A stretch of 64,000 bases of DNA from Streptomyces cyaneus (GCF_004028635.1 NZ_RQJW01000024.1:1-64000), one strand, 5' to 3'; numbered from the stretch's first letter, positions 17,125 through 26,148 are shown. The notes: generated by a model not told the origin, from the sequence alone. Numbers and translations are program-made.

Positions 17125-18564
17125 CTACCCCAACGCCGCGACCTTGTCGCGATACCCCCGCACCGGCGCCGCGTCCCGATACGGCTCCAACCTCCGCTCG
17201 AAGTCCTTGACGTACTCGATCGCCCGTACCGACCGCATCTCCGCGGCAGCGCCCGCCGCCTCCGCCCCCAACGCACAGGCCTGATCGAGCTCACCGAGCC
17301 CCAACCGGGCGGAGGCAAGGACGACGCGGCAGAACAGCCGGCTGCGGGCGAACGCGGGCGCACGCAGCTGCAGCGACCGCTCCGCATGCTGGGCCGCCGC
17401 ACGGAACTGCTGCAGATCCCGGTGGCAGTGCCCGAACTCGTCGGCGAGCTGCGCCTCGTCGAAGAACCGTGCCCAGTGCGGCACGTCGTCGCCGGGGCGA
17501 GCCGCTTCGAGGGCGCGCTCGGCCCGCACCAGGGAGGCCGTACAGGCGCGCACCTCACCCAGTACGCCGTGCCCGCGCGCCTCGCACCCGTGCAGCAGGG
17601 CTTGGACGACCGGCGGTGCGCTGGTCCCCACGCCCTGCTGCGCCACGCGCGCGAGCTGGACGGCCTCACGGCCGTGCCCGAGGTAGACGGCCTGGCGGCT
17701 CATGGTGACCAGGACGTAGGAGCCGTACGCCCGGTCGCCGGCCGCCTGCGCGAGGCGCAGCGACTGCACGAAGTAGCGCTGCGCGAGACCGTGCGCCGCG
17801 ATGTCGTACGACGTCCAGCCCGCGAGCCTCGTGAGGTCCGCGGCGGCGGCGAACAGCTTGCGGCCGGTCTGCTCGCCGTAGGTGCCGCGCAGCATCGGCT
17901 CGCACTCGTGCTCCAGGTAGCGCACGAGGGCCTGCCGGGCGTGGCCGCCGCCGTACATGTCGTCGAGCGAGCGGAACAGCTCGCCGACCGACCGCAGCGC
18001 GGCGATGTCGCCGCCGGTGACCTTCTGGCCGGGGCCGCGCTCCCCCTGGCTGCGCTGGCGGGGTACGGCCCCTGGGCGGCCCTGGGCCGGGATGCGGGCG
18101 ATGGGCTCGCCGCGGGCCACCTTCTCGTCGGCGCGGCCGATCAGCCAGTCCCGGCTGGGCACGACGAGGCCTGCCGGGGTGAAGGCGATCTTGCGGAGCT
18201 CGGCGTGGCTGCCGGAGTCCTTGCGCCACAGGCCGCTGACGATGTCGACGGCCTCCTCCGGGGTCGCGGCGAACTCCAGGCCCGCGTACACGGGCGCGCA
18301 GGCGTCGAGGCCGAGGTCCTGGGCGGAGAGCCGGCGGCCGAGGCGGCGGGTGAAGACCTCGGCGATGAGGGCGGGGGTCGTACCGCGCGGCTGCTGTCCG
18401 CGCAGCCAGCGGGTGACCGATGTCTTGTCGTATCTCAGATCAAGCCCGTGTTCGAGGCCGAGCTGGTCCACCCGGCGGGCGAGACCCGCGTTGGAGAATC
18501 CCGCTTCTGCGATGAGCGCGGCGAGCTGGCGGTTGGGAGTGCGCTGCGCGGGTCGTTCCGTCAT
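17125..18564 (-). CDS. NsdA-like regulatory protein (HTH plus TPR-like repeats)
   Basis: The 479-residue protein has an N-terminal helix-turn-helix region (LIAEAGFSNAGLARRVDQLG and YDKTSVTRWLRGQQPRGTT) and a long alpha-helical C-terminal half with repeat-like segments (QALVRYLEHECEPMLRGTYG, LARVAQQGVGTSAPPVVQAL) resembling TPR arrays. This arrangement matches the Streptomyces NsdA family, members of which influence sporulation and antibiotic production. Which paralogue this is cannot be settled here. It is divergent from lipB, separated by 280 bases. Role in this context is unknown. Confidence 0.75.
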   Translation of the reverse strand: MTERPAQRTPNRQLAALIAEAGFSNAGLARRVDQLGLEHGLDLRYDKTSVTRWLRGQQPRGTTPALIAEVFTRRLGRRLSAQDLGLDACAPVYAGLEFAATPEEAVDIVSGLWRKDSGSHAELRKIAFTPAGLVVPSRDWLIGRADEKVARGEPIARIPAQGRPGAVPRQRSQGERGPGQKVTGGDIAALRSVGELFRSLDDMYGGGHARQALVRYLEHECEPMLRGTYGEQTGRKLFAAAADLTRLAGWTSYDIAAHGLAQRYFVQSLRLAQAAGDRAYGSYVLVTMSRQAVYLGHGREAVQLARVAQQGVGTSAPPVVQALLHGCEARGHGVLGEVRACTASLVRAERALEAARPGDDVPHWARFFDEAQLADEFGHCHRDLQQFRAAAQHAERSLQLRAPAFARSRLFCRVVLASARLGLGELDQACALGAEAAGAAAEMRSVRAIEYVKDFERRLEPYRDAAPVRGYRDKVAALG

Positions 18565-18844
18565 CTGCGGTGCGGTCTCCTGCCTTTCGGGCCTCGCGGG
18601 GTCAGTGCGCCGCGGGTGCCCGGATTGCCGGTGAGCAGCCCTTTTGGCCTGCTCGAACGGCGCGAATGTAGCGGAGAGTAAGCAGTCGATCGCACATTCC
18701 GCCGCCTATTCATCCGATCGTGTGAGGATTGCCCTACTGGGCTGACGCGGACCGGGGGACCTCACCCGATCGAGCCGGTCGTACAGTGGCGTAGGCACGC
18801 TTTGTGCCTTACGACTTTCCGGTTCTTCCAGGGAGGCGCTTGCC

Positions 18845-19642
18845 GTGAGTGAGTTGCGGTTCGTCCGCATGGGATTCGGCGCGGACGCCGTCGAGTACCA
18901 GCAGGCGTGGGACGAGCAGCGCCGGGTACATGCGGCGCGGTTCGAGGACGAGATCCCCGACACGGTCCTGCTGCTCGAACACCCGCCGGTCTACACGGCG
19001 GGCCGGCGCACGGCGGACAACGAGCGGCCCCTGGACGGCACGCCGGTCATCGACGTGGACCGCGGCGGCAAGATCACCTGGCACGGCCCGGGCCAGCTGG
19101 TCGGCTACCCGATCCAGAAGCTGCCGCGCCCCGTGGACGTCGTGGCCCACGTACGGCGGCTGGAGGAGGCCCTGATCCGCACCTGCGCGGAGTTCGGCCT
19201 GGAGACCACCCGGGTCGAGGGCCGCAGCGGCGTATGGGTCCTCGGCGACCCCGTCGAGCAGCGTCCGGCCCTCGGCGGCCTGTCGCTGGACTTCGACCCC
19301 CGCCTCACCGACGAGGAGTTCGACCCGCGTCTGAACGGGCCCGAGTACGCCCCGTCCAACGCCGGCCAGCGGCGCGAGGACCGCAAGATCGCGGCGATCG
19401 GGATCCGGGTCGCGAAGGGCGTGACCATGCATGGCTTCGCGCTGAACGTGAACCCGGACAACAAGTGGTTCGACAAGATCATCCCGTGCGGGATCCGGGA
19501 CGCGGGCGTCGCCTCCCTGGCGAACGAGCTCGGCCGGGACGTCACGATCGACGAGGTGCTGCCGGTCGTCGAACGGCACTTGACGGACGTACTGGAGAAC
19601 GCGGACCTGAAGCCGCGGGAGATCGAGAAGACGACCGCCTGA
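18845..19642 (+). CDS. lipB: Octanoyl-[acyl carrier protein]-protein octanoyltransferase
   Basis: The 265-residue LipB moves octanoate from acyl carrier protein to lipoyl domains, the first step of lipoate synthesis. Visible motifs are LLLEHPPVYTAGRRT, the signature RGGKITWHGPGQLVGYPI (about residues 72-88), the lysine of DRKIAAIGIRV and the catalytic cysteine of IIPCGI (about residue 214). An insertion after GVWVLGD rich in acidic residues (about 40 residues) makes it longer than E. coli LipB. AGGGAGG precedes the GTG start. It lies 106 bases before lipA, so the two are probably co-transcribed, and the product serves the sucB- and aceE-encoded complexes. Confidence 0.95.
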   Translation: MSELRFVRMGFGADAVEYQQAWDEQRRVHAARFEDEIPDTVLLLEHPPVYTAGRRTADNERPLDGTPVIDVDRGGKITWHGPGQLVGYPIQKLPRPVDVVAHVRRLEEALIRTCAEFGLETTRVEGRSGVWVLGDPVEQRPALGGLSLDFDPRLTDEEFDPRLNGPEYAPSNAGQRREDRKIAAIGIRVAKGVTMHGFALNVNPDNKWFDKIIPCGIRDAGVASLANELGRDVTIDEVLPVVERHLTDVLENADLKPREIEKTTA

Positions 19643-19748
19643 GACCGGGAATCCGCCCTGCGGCGATGGGGTTGGCCTGACAGCAGGGCTGAGTAAACAC
19701 GGGCGTACCCTGGTGTACGCCGAAGAATCGAAGCTACAGGGAGCCGAT

Positions 19749-20738
19749 GTGTCCGCAGTCACACCCGACGGACGCAAGATGCTGCGCCTGGAGGTCAGGA
19801 ACGCCCAGACCCCCATCGAGCGCAAGCCCGAGTGGATCAAGACCCGGGCGAAAATGGGTCCCGAGTACACGAAGATGCAGAACCTCGTGAAGAGCGAGGG
19901 CCTGCACACGGTCTGCCAGGAAGCCGGCTGCCCCAACATCTACGAGTGCTGGGAAGACCGTGAGGCGACCTTCCTCATCGGCGGCGACCAGTGCACCCGG
20001 CGCTGCGACTTCTGCCAGATCGACACCGGAAAGCCCGAGGCGCTCGACCGCGACGAGCCGCGCCGCGTCGGCGAGTCCGTGGTCACCATGGACCTGAACT
20101 ACGCCACCATCACCGGCGTCGCCCGCGACGACCTGGAGGACGGCGGCGCCTGGCTGTACGCGGAGACGGTCCGCCAGATCCACGAGCAGACCGCCTCCCG
20201 CGAGGCCGGCCGCACCAAGGTCGAGCTCCTCGCCCCGGACTTCAACGCCGTACCGGAGCTGCTCCAGGAGGTCTTCGCCTCCCGCCCCGAGGTCTTCGCG
20301 CACAACGTCGAGACGGTGCCCCGGATCTTCAAGCGCATCCGCCCCGGCTTCCGCTACGAGCGCTCCCTGAAGGTCATCACCGAGGCCCGCGACTACGGCC
20401 TGGTCACCAAGTCGAACCTCATCCTCGGCATGGGCGAGACCCGCGAGGAGGTCAGTGAGGCGCTCCAGCAGCTGCATGACGCGGGCTGCGAGCTGGTCAC
20501 CATCACGCAGTACCTGCGCCCGAGCGTCCGGCACCACCCCGTGGAGCGCTGGGTCAAGCCGCACGAGTTCGTGGAGCTGAAGGAGGAGGCCGAGCAGATC
20601 GGCTTCTCCGGTGTGATGTCCGGGCCGCTGGTGCGCTCGTCGTACCGCGCCGGGCGGCTGTACCAGATGGCCGTCGAACAGCGACACTCAGCTGCTCCGC
20701 AGCGGGGTGGTTCCTACGTCGCCTCGCAGGCCGTCTGA
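19749..20738 (+). CDS. lipA: Lipoyl synthase (radical SAM)
   Basis: The 329-residue LipA inserts two sulfurs into protein-bound octanoyl groups. Both iron-sulfur ligating motifs are present: the auxiliary cluster set CQEAGCPNIYEC (from about residue 56) and the radical SAM set CTRRCDFC (from about residue 81). The C-terminal RSSYRAG supplies the conserved serine ligand. The GTG at 19749 is chosen because GGGAG lies 5 bases before it; in-frame sequence continues upstream to 19713. It is directly downstream of lipB. Confidence 0.95.
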   Translation: MSAVTPDGRKMLRLEVRNAQTPIERKPEWIKTRAKMGPEYTKMQNLVKSEGLHTVCQEAGCPNIYECWEDREATFLIGGDQCTRRCDFCQIDTGKPEALDRDEPRRVGESVVTMDLNYATITGVARDDLEDGGAWLYAETVRQIHEQTASREAGRTKVELLAPDFNAVPELLQEVFASRPEVFAHNVETVPRIFKRIRPGFRYERSLKVITEARDYGLVTKSNLILGMGETREEVSEALQQLHDAGCELVTITQYLRPSVRHHPVERWVKPHEFVELKEEAEQIGFSGVMSGPLVRSSYRAGRLYQMAVEQRHSAAPQRGGSYVASQAV

Positions 20739-20885
20739 TGGCACGGAGTGCCACTCTGCTCGTGTGAATCCGCGCACAAGCAACTACCTCTCGGTAGCCG
20801 CCGATTGACGCGGCCCTGGACGTCCCCGCAGCTAGGGGGCCCGTCAGGGCCGCGTCAAGTGTTTTGGGCGACACATCAAGGCTTC

Positions 20886-20926
20886 ATTGGTGTTTGACCG
20901 GTCGGTCACGCCCTGGTAACACCAAT
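20886..20926. promoter_or_regulatory. Long-spaced inverted repeat upstream of a small gene
   Basis: ATTGGTGTT (20886-20894) and AACACCAAT (20918-20926) are perfect 9-bp inverted repeats 23 bases apart, and the spacer contains the palindrome GACCGGTC. It lies 70 bases before the small gene at 20996 in the gap after lipA, where it could be an operator pair or an RNA hairpin. Confidence 0.4.
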
Positions 20927-20995
20927 CAGTGACGCTGGTTGTACACCCCGTGCACCACTCACCAAAGCCGCCATTCCCGAGGGGGGACCTCCACC

Positions 20996-21196
20996 ATGCA
21001 GGCCGCGCCCGTTCGCGCCACCGCCATCCCGTCGTTCACCACTGCACTGCGTGCCGTCGAGTCGCTGCTCATGAGCAGCGGTCAGCGCACCGCCCGCCGC
21101 AACGCCTGGACGTCCGTGCTGGAGGACCGCCGTCGCGCCAAGGACCGGGTCGAGGCCCAGCGCGTCCTGGACGAGGTCACTGTCGTCCGCCCCTGA
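20996..21196 (+). CDS. Small basic protein of unknown function
   Basis: The 66-residue protein runs from MQAAPVRATAIPSFTTAL through a polar, Arg/Lys-rich helix (TARRNAWTSVLEDRRRAKDR) and ends VTVVRP. There is no signal peptide or membrane segment. A G-rich GAGGGGGGACC precedes the ATG. The codon use is Streptomyces-like and the frame is clean, so I accept it as real; I believe similar small proteins sit after lipA in other Streptomyces, but I cannot check. Function unknown. Confidence 0.65.
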   Translation: MQAAPVRATAIPSFTTALRAVESLLMSSGQRTARRNAWTSVLEDRRRAKDRVEAQRVLDEVTVVRP

Positions 21197-21264
21197 GCCC
21201 TCTCCCCCGCTCCCACGCGGCACTGCCGTCGTCGCCGCTTCCCGGGCCACGTAGACTTCGTGGC

Positions 21265-21966
21265 ATGGCGAGGAAGGACACGGCAGCGGATGCTGCGAAC
21301 CCCGGGCGACTCAAGCAGATCGCTCTGACCTACAAGATGACCCGCAGGGCCGACAAGAAGATCGGTCTTGTACTCGCGGCTGTCGGAATCGTCACCTTCG
21401 GTGTCTTCCTCGCGATCGGTTTCTTGATCGGTCACCCCATCTATCTCGGCATCCTGGGCCTGCTGCTCGCCTTCCTCGCGACGGCGATCGTGTTCGGGCG
21501 CCGGGCCGAGCGGGCGGCCTTCGGGCAGATGGAGGGCCAGCCGGGCGCCGCCGCGGCTGTGCTGGACAACATCGGCCGGGGCTGGACGACGACGCCCGCG
21601 GTGGCGATGAACCGCAGCCAGGACGTGGTGCACCGGGCCGTCGGCAAGGCCGGCATCGTGCTGGTCGCCGAGGGCAACCCGAACCGGGTGAAGAGCCTGC
21701 TGGCCGCGGAGAAGAAGAAGATGAACCGCATCGTCGCGGACGTGCCGGTGCACGACCTGATCGTGGGCACGGGCGAGGGGCAGGTCGGGCTGAAGAAGCT
21801 GCGGACCACCATGCTGAAGCTGCCCCGCGTGCTCACCGGCCCCCAGGTGACCGCGACCAACGACCGGCTGAAGGCGATGGGCGACCTGATGAGCAACATG
21901 CCGTTGCCGAAGGGGCCGATGCCCAAGGGCATGAAGCTGCCGAAGGGCGGGCCGAAGGCCCGTTGA
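21265..21966 (+). CDS. DUF4191 membrane protein
   Basis: The 233-residue protein has two adjacent membrane helices near the N-terminus (IGLVLAAVGIVTFGVFLAIGF and YLGILGLLLAFLATAIVFG, residues about 33-80) and a long cytoplasmic domain with RRAERAAFGQMEGQPGAAAA and VVHRAVGKAGIVLVAEGNP, ending in a Lys/Pro/Gly-rich tail (MPLPKGPMPKGMKLPKGGPK). This is the layout of DUF4191, a conserved actinobacterial family often found beside lipA. Function unknown. A strong bidirectional hairpin follows. Confidence 0.85.
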   Translation: MARKDTAADAANPGRLKQIALTYKMTRRADKKIGLVLAAVGIVTFGVFLAIGFLIGHPIYLGILGLLLAFLATAIVFGRRAERAAFGQMEGQPGAAAAVLDNIGRGWTTTPAVAMNRSQDVVHRAVGKAGIVLVAEGNPNRVKSLLAAEKKKMNRIVADVPVHDLIVGTGEGQVGLKKLRTTMLKLPRVLTGPQVTATNDRLKAMGDLMSNMPLPKGPMPKGMKLPKGGPKAR

Positions 21967-21997
21967 TCTCCCTCGCACGAGAGAGCTCCTACGAGAA

Positions 21998-22031
21998 AAG
22001 GGGGCGCCCGGCACCTGCCGGGCGCCCCCTT
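21998..22031. terminator. Bidirectional terminator between DUF4191 and RDD genes
   Basis: A perfect 15-bp stem (AAGGGGGCGCCCGGC and its complement) with loop ACCT lies between two convergent genes. The A residues on one side and T residues on the other suit termination in both directions. Confidence 0.9.
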
Positions 22032-22068
22032 CGTCGTACGCGAGGAGGTCGTACGCGAGGAGCTGGTG

Positions 22069-22536
22069 TCAGACCCGGACCTCGACCGTGCCGGCCAGCC
22101 GGTCGTGCAGGCCGCGGCCGTCGCGGTCCCAGATCAGGGCCGGGATCGCCACGCACAGCAGGGCCGAGCGCAGCAGGGCGCGCAGCGGGTTGACCGTGCC
22201 GGTCTCCAGGGTGACCACACGGAGGCCGAAGAGGCGCTTACCCGGAGTGAAGCCGACGGTGCCGACGGTCAGGGCGCTCATCAGGAAGAACAGCAGCAGG
22301 GCCCAGTTGCTGGTCGCCTGGCCGTAGCCGTCGGTGATGAGACCGTATGCGATCAAGACGCAGAGACCCCAGTCGACCGCGAGTGCTCCGAGCCGTCGGC
22401 CGGGGCGGGCGATCGACCCCGGCCCCTCCTCCGGCAGTCCGAGCTGTTCACCCCGGTATCCGAAGTCGACACCGGCGTCCTCGGCGGCCGCGCGGGGGCC
22501 CGAGAGCCAGGATCCGATTGCTTGCCTCTTGTCCAC
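22069..22536 (-). CDS. RDD-family membrane protein
   Basis: The 155-residue protein carries an RDD domain: GRRLGALAVDWGLCVLIAYG (helix 1 with the Arg-Asp pair), a second helix WALLLFFLMSALTVGTVGF, the motif TPGKRLFGLRVV, and a third region ending DRDGRGLHDRLAGT. RDD proteins are small integral membrane proteins; some act as Na+/H+ antiporters, but most are uncharacterised. The GTG start lies 63 bases from the GlnR box of the divergent glnA gene, so the two share an upstream region. Confidence 0.85.
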   Translation of the reverse strand: MDKRQAIGSWLSGPRAAAEDAGVDFGYRGEQLGLPEEGPGSIARPGRRLGALAVDWGLCVLIAYGLITDGYGQATSNWALLLFFLMSALTVGTVGFTPGKRLFGLRVVTLETGTVNPLRALLRSALLCVAIPALIWDRDGRGLHDRLAGTVEVRV

Positions 22537-22599
22537 GCATCCACGGTACTGGGCGCGTTTTGCGATACGGACAGGTGGGGTGCGGTACGGGATGTCCGG

Positions 22600-22637
22600 T
22601 TAACGTGGGTGAAACAAATGGGTCACGCCCGAGAAAT
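22600..22637 (+). promoter_or_regulatory. GlnR double box upstream of glnA
   Basis: TTAAC-N6-GAAAC-N6-GTCAC-N6-GAAAT has exactly the a-site/b-site arrangement known for GlnR in Streptomyces (gTnAc-n6-GaAAc repeated). It lies 98-135 bases before the glnA start. GlnR activates glnA under nitrogen limitation in related species. Confidence 0.85.
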
Positions 22638-22734
22638 CACCCGTCCCTAGGGTCGAAGACAGCGTGTGCCACCGCACTGGCCGCACGAACGAACTACCAC
22701 CCCGGCGCGGACGGTCGGGAGTAGGAGGAGCTGG

Positions 22735-24144
22735 ATGTTCCAGAACGCCGACGAGGCCAAGAAGTTCATCGCGGACGAGGACGTCAAGTTCGTCGACGTC
22801 CGATTCTGCGACCTGCCGGGCGTCATGCAGCACTTCACGGTGCCCGTCGAGGCGTTCGACCCGGACGAGGAGCTCGCCTTCGACGGATCGTCGATCCGTG
22901 GTTTCCAGGCCATCCACGAGTCCGACATGGCGCTGCGCGCGGACCTGTCGACCGCCCGGGTCGACCCGTTCCGCCGGGACAAGACCCTCAACATCAACTT
23001 CTTCATCCACGACCCGATCACCGGCGAGCAGTACAGCCGTGACCCGCGGAACGTGGCGAAGAAGGCCGAGGCCTACCTCGCCTCCACCGGGATCGCCGAC
23101 ACGGCGTACTTCGGTCCCGAGGCCGAGTTCTACGTCTTCGACAGCGTGCGTTTCGCCACCACGTCGAACGAGTCCTTCTACCACATCGACTCCGAGGCGG
23201 GCGCCTGGAACACCGGTGCCCTCGAGGACAACCGTGGTTACAAGGTCCGCTACAAGGGCGGTTACTTCCCGGTCCCGCCGGTCGACCACTTCGCCGACCT
23301 GCGCGCCGAGATCTCCCTGGAGCTGGACCGGGCCGGCCTGAAGGTCGAGCGCCAGCACCACGAGGTGGGCACCGCCGGCCAGGCCGAGATCAACTACAAG
23401 TTCAACACGCTGCTCGCGGCCGCCGACGACCTGCAGCTCTTCAAGTACATCGTGAAGAACGTGGCCTGGCGCAACGGCAAGACCGCGACCTTCATGCCGA
23501 AGCCGATCTTCGGTGACAACGGCTCGGGCATGCACGTCCACCAGTCGCTGTGGACCGGCGGCCAGCCGCTCTTCTACGACGAGGCCGGTTACGCGGGCCT
23601 GTCGGACACCGCCCGCTACTACATCGGCGGCATCCTCAAGCACGCCCCGTCGCTGCTGGCCTTCACCAACCCGACGGTGAACTCGTACCACCGGCTGGTG
23701 CCGGGCTTCGAGGCCCCGATCAACCTGGTGTACTCGCAGCGCAACCGCTCCGCCGCGATGCGTATCCCGATCACGGGCTCCAACCCGAAGGCCAAGCGCG
23801 TCGAGTTCCGCGCGCCCGACTCCTCCGGCAACCCGTACCTGGCCTTCTCGGCCCTGCTCCTGGCGGGCCTGGACGGCATCAAGAACAAGATCGAGCCGGC
23901 CGAGCCGATCGACAAGGACCTCTACGAGCTGGCTCCCGAGGAGCACGCGGGCGTCGCGCAGGTCCCCACCTCGCTCCCGGCCGTTCTCGACTCGCTCGAG
24001 GCCGACCACGAGTTCCTCCTCCAGGGCGACGTCTTCACGCCGGACCTGATCGAGACGTGGATCGACTACAAGCGCGCGAACGAGATCGCCCCGCTGCAGC
24101 TGCGTCCGCACCCGCACGAGTTCGAGCTCTACTTCGACGTGTGA
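22735..24144 (+). CDS. glnA: Glutamine synthetase type I
   Basis: The 469-residue enzyme makes glutamine from glutamate and ammonia. Landmarks are FDGSSIRGFQAIHESDM near the N-terminus, the glutamate/metal site region KPIFGDNGSGMHVHQS, NPTVNSYHRLVPGFEAP, and the adenylylation loop DKDLYELAPEE, whose tyrosine is residue 397, as in the regulated GSI-beta enzymes. GlnE, the enzyme that adenylylates this tyrosine, is encoded at the right edge of the window. AGGAGGAG lies directly upstream of the ATG, and a GlnR double box lies further upstream. Confidence 0.97.
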   Translation: MFQNADEAKKFIADEDVKFVDVRFCDLPGVMQHFTVPVEAFDPDEELAFDGSSIRGFQAIHESDMALRADLSTARVDPFRRDKTLNINFFIHDPITGEQYSRDPRNVAKKAEAYLASTGIADTAYFGPEAEFYVFDSVRFATTSNESFYHIDSEAGAWNTGALEDNRGYKVRYKGGYFPVPPVDHFADLRAEISLELDRAGLKVERQHHEVGTAGQAEINYKFNTLLAAADDLQLFKYIVKNVAWRNGKTATFMPKPIFGDNGSGMHVHQSLWTGGQPLFYDEAGYAGLSDTARYYIGGILKHAPSLLAFTNPTVNSYHRLVPGFEAPINLVYSQRNRSAAMRIPITGSNPKAKRVEFRAPDSSGNPYLAFSALLLAGLDGIKNKIEPAEPIDKDLYELAPEEHAGVAQVPTSLPAVLDSLEADHEFLLQGDVFTPDLIETWIDYKRANEIAPLQLRPHPHEFELYFDV

Positions 24145-24175
24145 TCGGCGCCTGACCGGTCTCTCGAACCGGAGG

Positions 24176-24226
24176 CATACGCCCGCGCCCCCGCTGTCAT
24201 ACCGACAGCGGGGGCGCGGGCGTATG
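24176..24226 (+). terminator. Very strong terminator after glnA
   Basis: Arms of 23 bases (24176-24198 and 24204-24226) are perfectly complementary around a five-base loop, 31 bases after the glnA stop. It is the longest perfect stem I found in the window. Confidence 0.92.
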
Positions 24227-24264
24227 TTCTATTCTGCCGATGAGACGACACGGGGGTGGACGGG

Positions 24265-24531
24265 ATGCCGGAGCACGAACACGACGACCAGGAGCGCGAG
24301 TTCGACCTGAAGTGGGCGGACAACGCCGAGCACAAGGAGCCCTCGGCCAGGGCCCGTATGCTCGCCGCCCGTTGGAAGGAGAACCCGCCCGCTCCGGTGC
24401 CGTTCCGGGCCGAGCCCGATCATGTGGCGCGGCGGCAGCGCCGGTCGGGCTGGGTGTCCACGGCGATCGTGCTCGGCTGCGTCGCCGGGGTGATCGTGCT
24501 GCTGGGCTACATCAACTTCCGGACGTACTGA
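24265..24531 (+). CDS. Small single-pass membrane protein, unknown function
   Basis: The 88-residue protein has a charged N-terminal two-thirds (MPEHEHDDQEREFDLKW, then RARMLAARWKENPPAPVPFR) and one C-terminal membrane helix (VSTAIVLGCVAGVIVLLGYI), so most of it should face the cytoplasm. The ATG at 24265 has GGGGTGG upstream; a GTG at 24256 is possible. It sits between glnA and htpX on the same strand, but the glnA terminator separates it from glnA. Function unknown. Confidence 0.65.
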   Translation: MPEHEHDDQEREFDLKWADNAEHKEPSARARMLAARWKENPPAPVPFRAEPDHVARRQRRSGWVSTAIVLGCVAGVIVLLGYINFRTY

Positions 24532-24640
24532 GACCGGCGTCTTTGCTGGCCCTAGGGCCGATCACGACCCGTTCATGGGGGTCACCGGGTGCACACTGGG
24601 CAGTGGGACGAGTGCCTGAGTGCGCGCGGGGTGATGCGAG

Positions 24641-25558
24641 ATGCAGAGCCGGTTCCGGAGTGATCGGCGGTTGACCGCCCGGATGGGGATCACTCTGTTT
24701 TTGCTCGGATTGTTGTACGTGGCGTTCATCGCCGCGCTGATCGTGCTGCTGAAGTCCTGGGTGCTCGTCGTGGTCGTGGCGGCGGGGCTGCTGGGGGCTC
24801 AGTACTGGTTCTCGGACCGGGTCGCGCTGTTCGCGATGCGTGGGCGGGTCGTGGAGCGGGAGGAGTATCCCGAGCTGCACGGGGTCGTCGACCGGCTGTG
24901 TGCCCTCGCCGACATGCCGAAGCCCGTGGTCGCCGTGTCGGACATGGAGATGCCGAACGCGTTCGCCACCGGGCGCAATCCCGATCATGCCGTGGTCTGT
25001 GTGACCACCGGGCTGCTGCGACGGCTGGAGCCGGACGAGCTGGAGGGTGTGCTCGCGCACGAGTTGTCGCATGTGGCGCACAAGGACGTCGCCGTGATCA
25101 CGGTGGCCTCGTTCCTCGGCGTGATCGCGGGACTGATCGTGCGGTTCGCCTTCTACTCGCAGCTGTTCGGCGGTGGACGCCGGGACCAGAACACCGCCGT
25201 CGTCTTCGCCGCCGTACTGGGTGTGTCGGCGGCCGTGTACGCGATCAGCTTCCTGTTGATCCGGGCCCTGTCCCGGTACCGGGAGCTGGCCGCCGACCGG
25301 GCCGCGGCGCTGCTCACCGGGCGGCCCTCGGTGCTGGCCTCCGCGCTCACCAAGGTGACAGGAGACATCGCCCGGATTCCCAGCAAGGACCTGCGCACGG
25401 CCCAGGCCTTCAACGCCTTCTACTTCACTCCGGCGCTGGGCCGCGAGCCCAGCCTTGCGCAGCTCTTCTCCACGCACCCGAGTCTGGAGCAGCGGCTCGA
25501 CCAACTGGGGCGGATCTCCGCCGAGTTGGGCGAGACGACGGCTCCCGGAGGGGCGTGA
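24641..25558 (+). CDS. htpX: HtpX-like membrane zinc metalloprotease (M48)
   Basis: The 305-residue protein has two N-terminal membrane helices (about residues 15-65), the zinc motif AHELSHVAHKD (about 138-148) and further helices, with the third ligand region SRYRELAADRAAALLTG. HtpX degrades damaged membrane proteins in envelope stress. The next gene, for a PspAB-like protein, starts 2 bases after this stop, so the two are translated together; that gene pair is a recurring actinobacterial arrangement linked to the phage-shock response. Confidence 0.9.
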   Translation: MQSRFRSDRRLTARMGITLFLLGLLYVAFIAALIVLLKSWVLVVVVAAGLLGAQYWFSDRVALFAMRGRVVEREEYPELHGVVDRLCALADMPKPVVAVSDMEMPNAFATGRNPDHAVVCVTTGLLRRLEPDELEGVLAHELSHVAHKDVAVITVASFLGVIAGLIVRFAFYSQLFGGGRRDQNTAVVFAAVLGVSAAVYAISFLLIRALSRYRELAADRAAALLTGRPSVLASALTKVTGDIARIPSKDLRTAQAFNAFYFTPALGREPSLAQLFSTHPSLEQRLDQLGRISAELGETTAPGGA

Positions 25559-25560
25559 GC

Positions 25561-26148
25561 ATGGGGCTGCTGGACATCCTGCTCGGCCGTACGAAGCCGG
25601 TCGCGCCCGATCTCGACCAGCTCTTCAGGCTGCCGTCGGCGGCGGTGACGCTGGAGGCGGCGGTAGGGCTGCGGCCCACCGGGAGCGGAGCGGTGTGCTT
25701 CGCCCCGGTCGAGGGCGCGGTCTTCGAGCAGACACACCGCGAGGTCCAGGCGCTGCTCGACGCGGACGCCGAGCGCGAGGGCCGCCCGGTGGAGCTGACA
25801 CGCGACTCCTACGGCTACTCGTGGCTGGTCTCCCGGCGCATGCCCGAGCAGCTGCCGGAGCTGGTCAACGACCTGCACGCGGTGAACAGCGCGATGGAGG
25901 TCAACGGCTTCGGGCCGCAGCTGCTGTGCTCGCTGGCCGGGTTCGAGGACGAGCGGCAGGGCAGACGGCTCGCCCTCGTCTATCTCTACAAGCGGGGCAG
26001 GTTCTATCCCTTCGCACCGCTGCCCGGCGCGGCGGAACGGCGTGACAATGCGCTGGAGCTACGGGTGAAGGCGGCGCTCGCCGACGACCTGCGGATCGAG
26101 CAGGACCTGAACCGCTGGTTCCCGGTGTGGGGTGCCCCCGGCCTGTGA
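25561..26148 (+). CDS. pspAB: PspA-associated protein PspAB
   Basis: The 195-residue protein begins MGLLDILLGRTKPVAPDLDQ, a signature I associate with PspAB, and contains DSYGYSWLVSRRMPEQLPEL and RLALVYLYKRGRFYPFAPLP. It has no membrane segment. The family accompanies HtpX and PspA-type proteins and is thought to take part in envelope-stress responses; the biochemical role is unknown. Its start overlaps the end region of htpX, with only two bases between, which implies coupled translation. Confidence 0.8.
   Translation: MGLLDILLGRTKPVAPDLDQLFRLPSAAVTLEAAVGLRPTGSGAVCFAPVEGAVFEQTHREVQALLDADAEREGRPVELTRDSYGYSWLVSRRMPEQLPELVNDLHAVNSAMEVNGFGPQLLCSLAGFEDERQGRRLALVYLYKRGRFYPFAPLPGAAERRDNALELRVKAALADDLRIEQDLNRWFPVWGAPGL

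Noticed and set aside
20739..20995. Possible riboswitch or small RNA after lipA
   Set aside because: Apart from one inverted repeat I could not recognise any known riboswitch core or a terminator-linked RNA.
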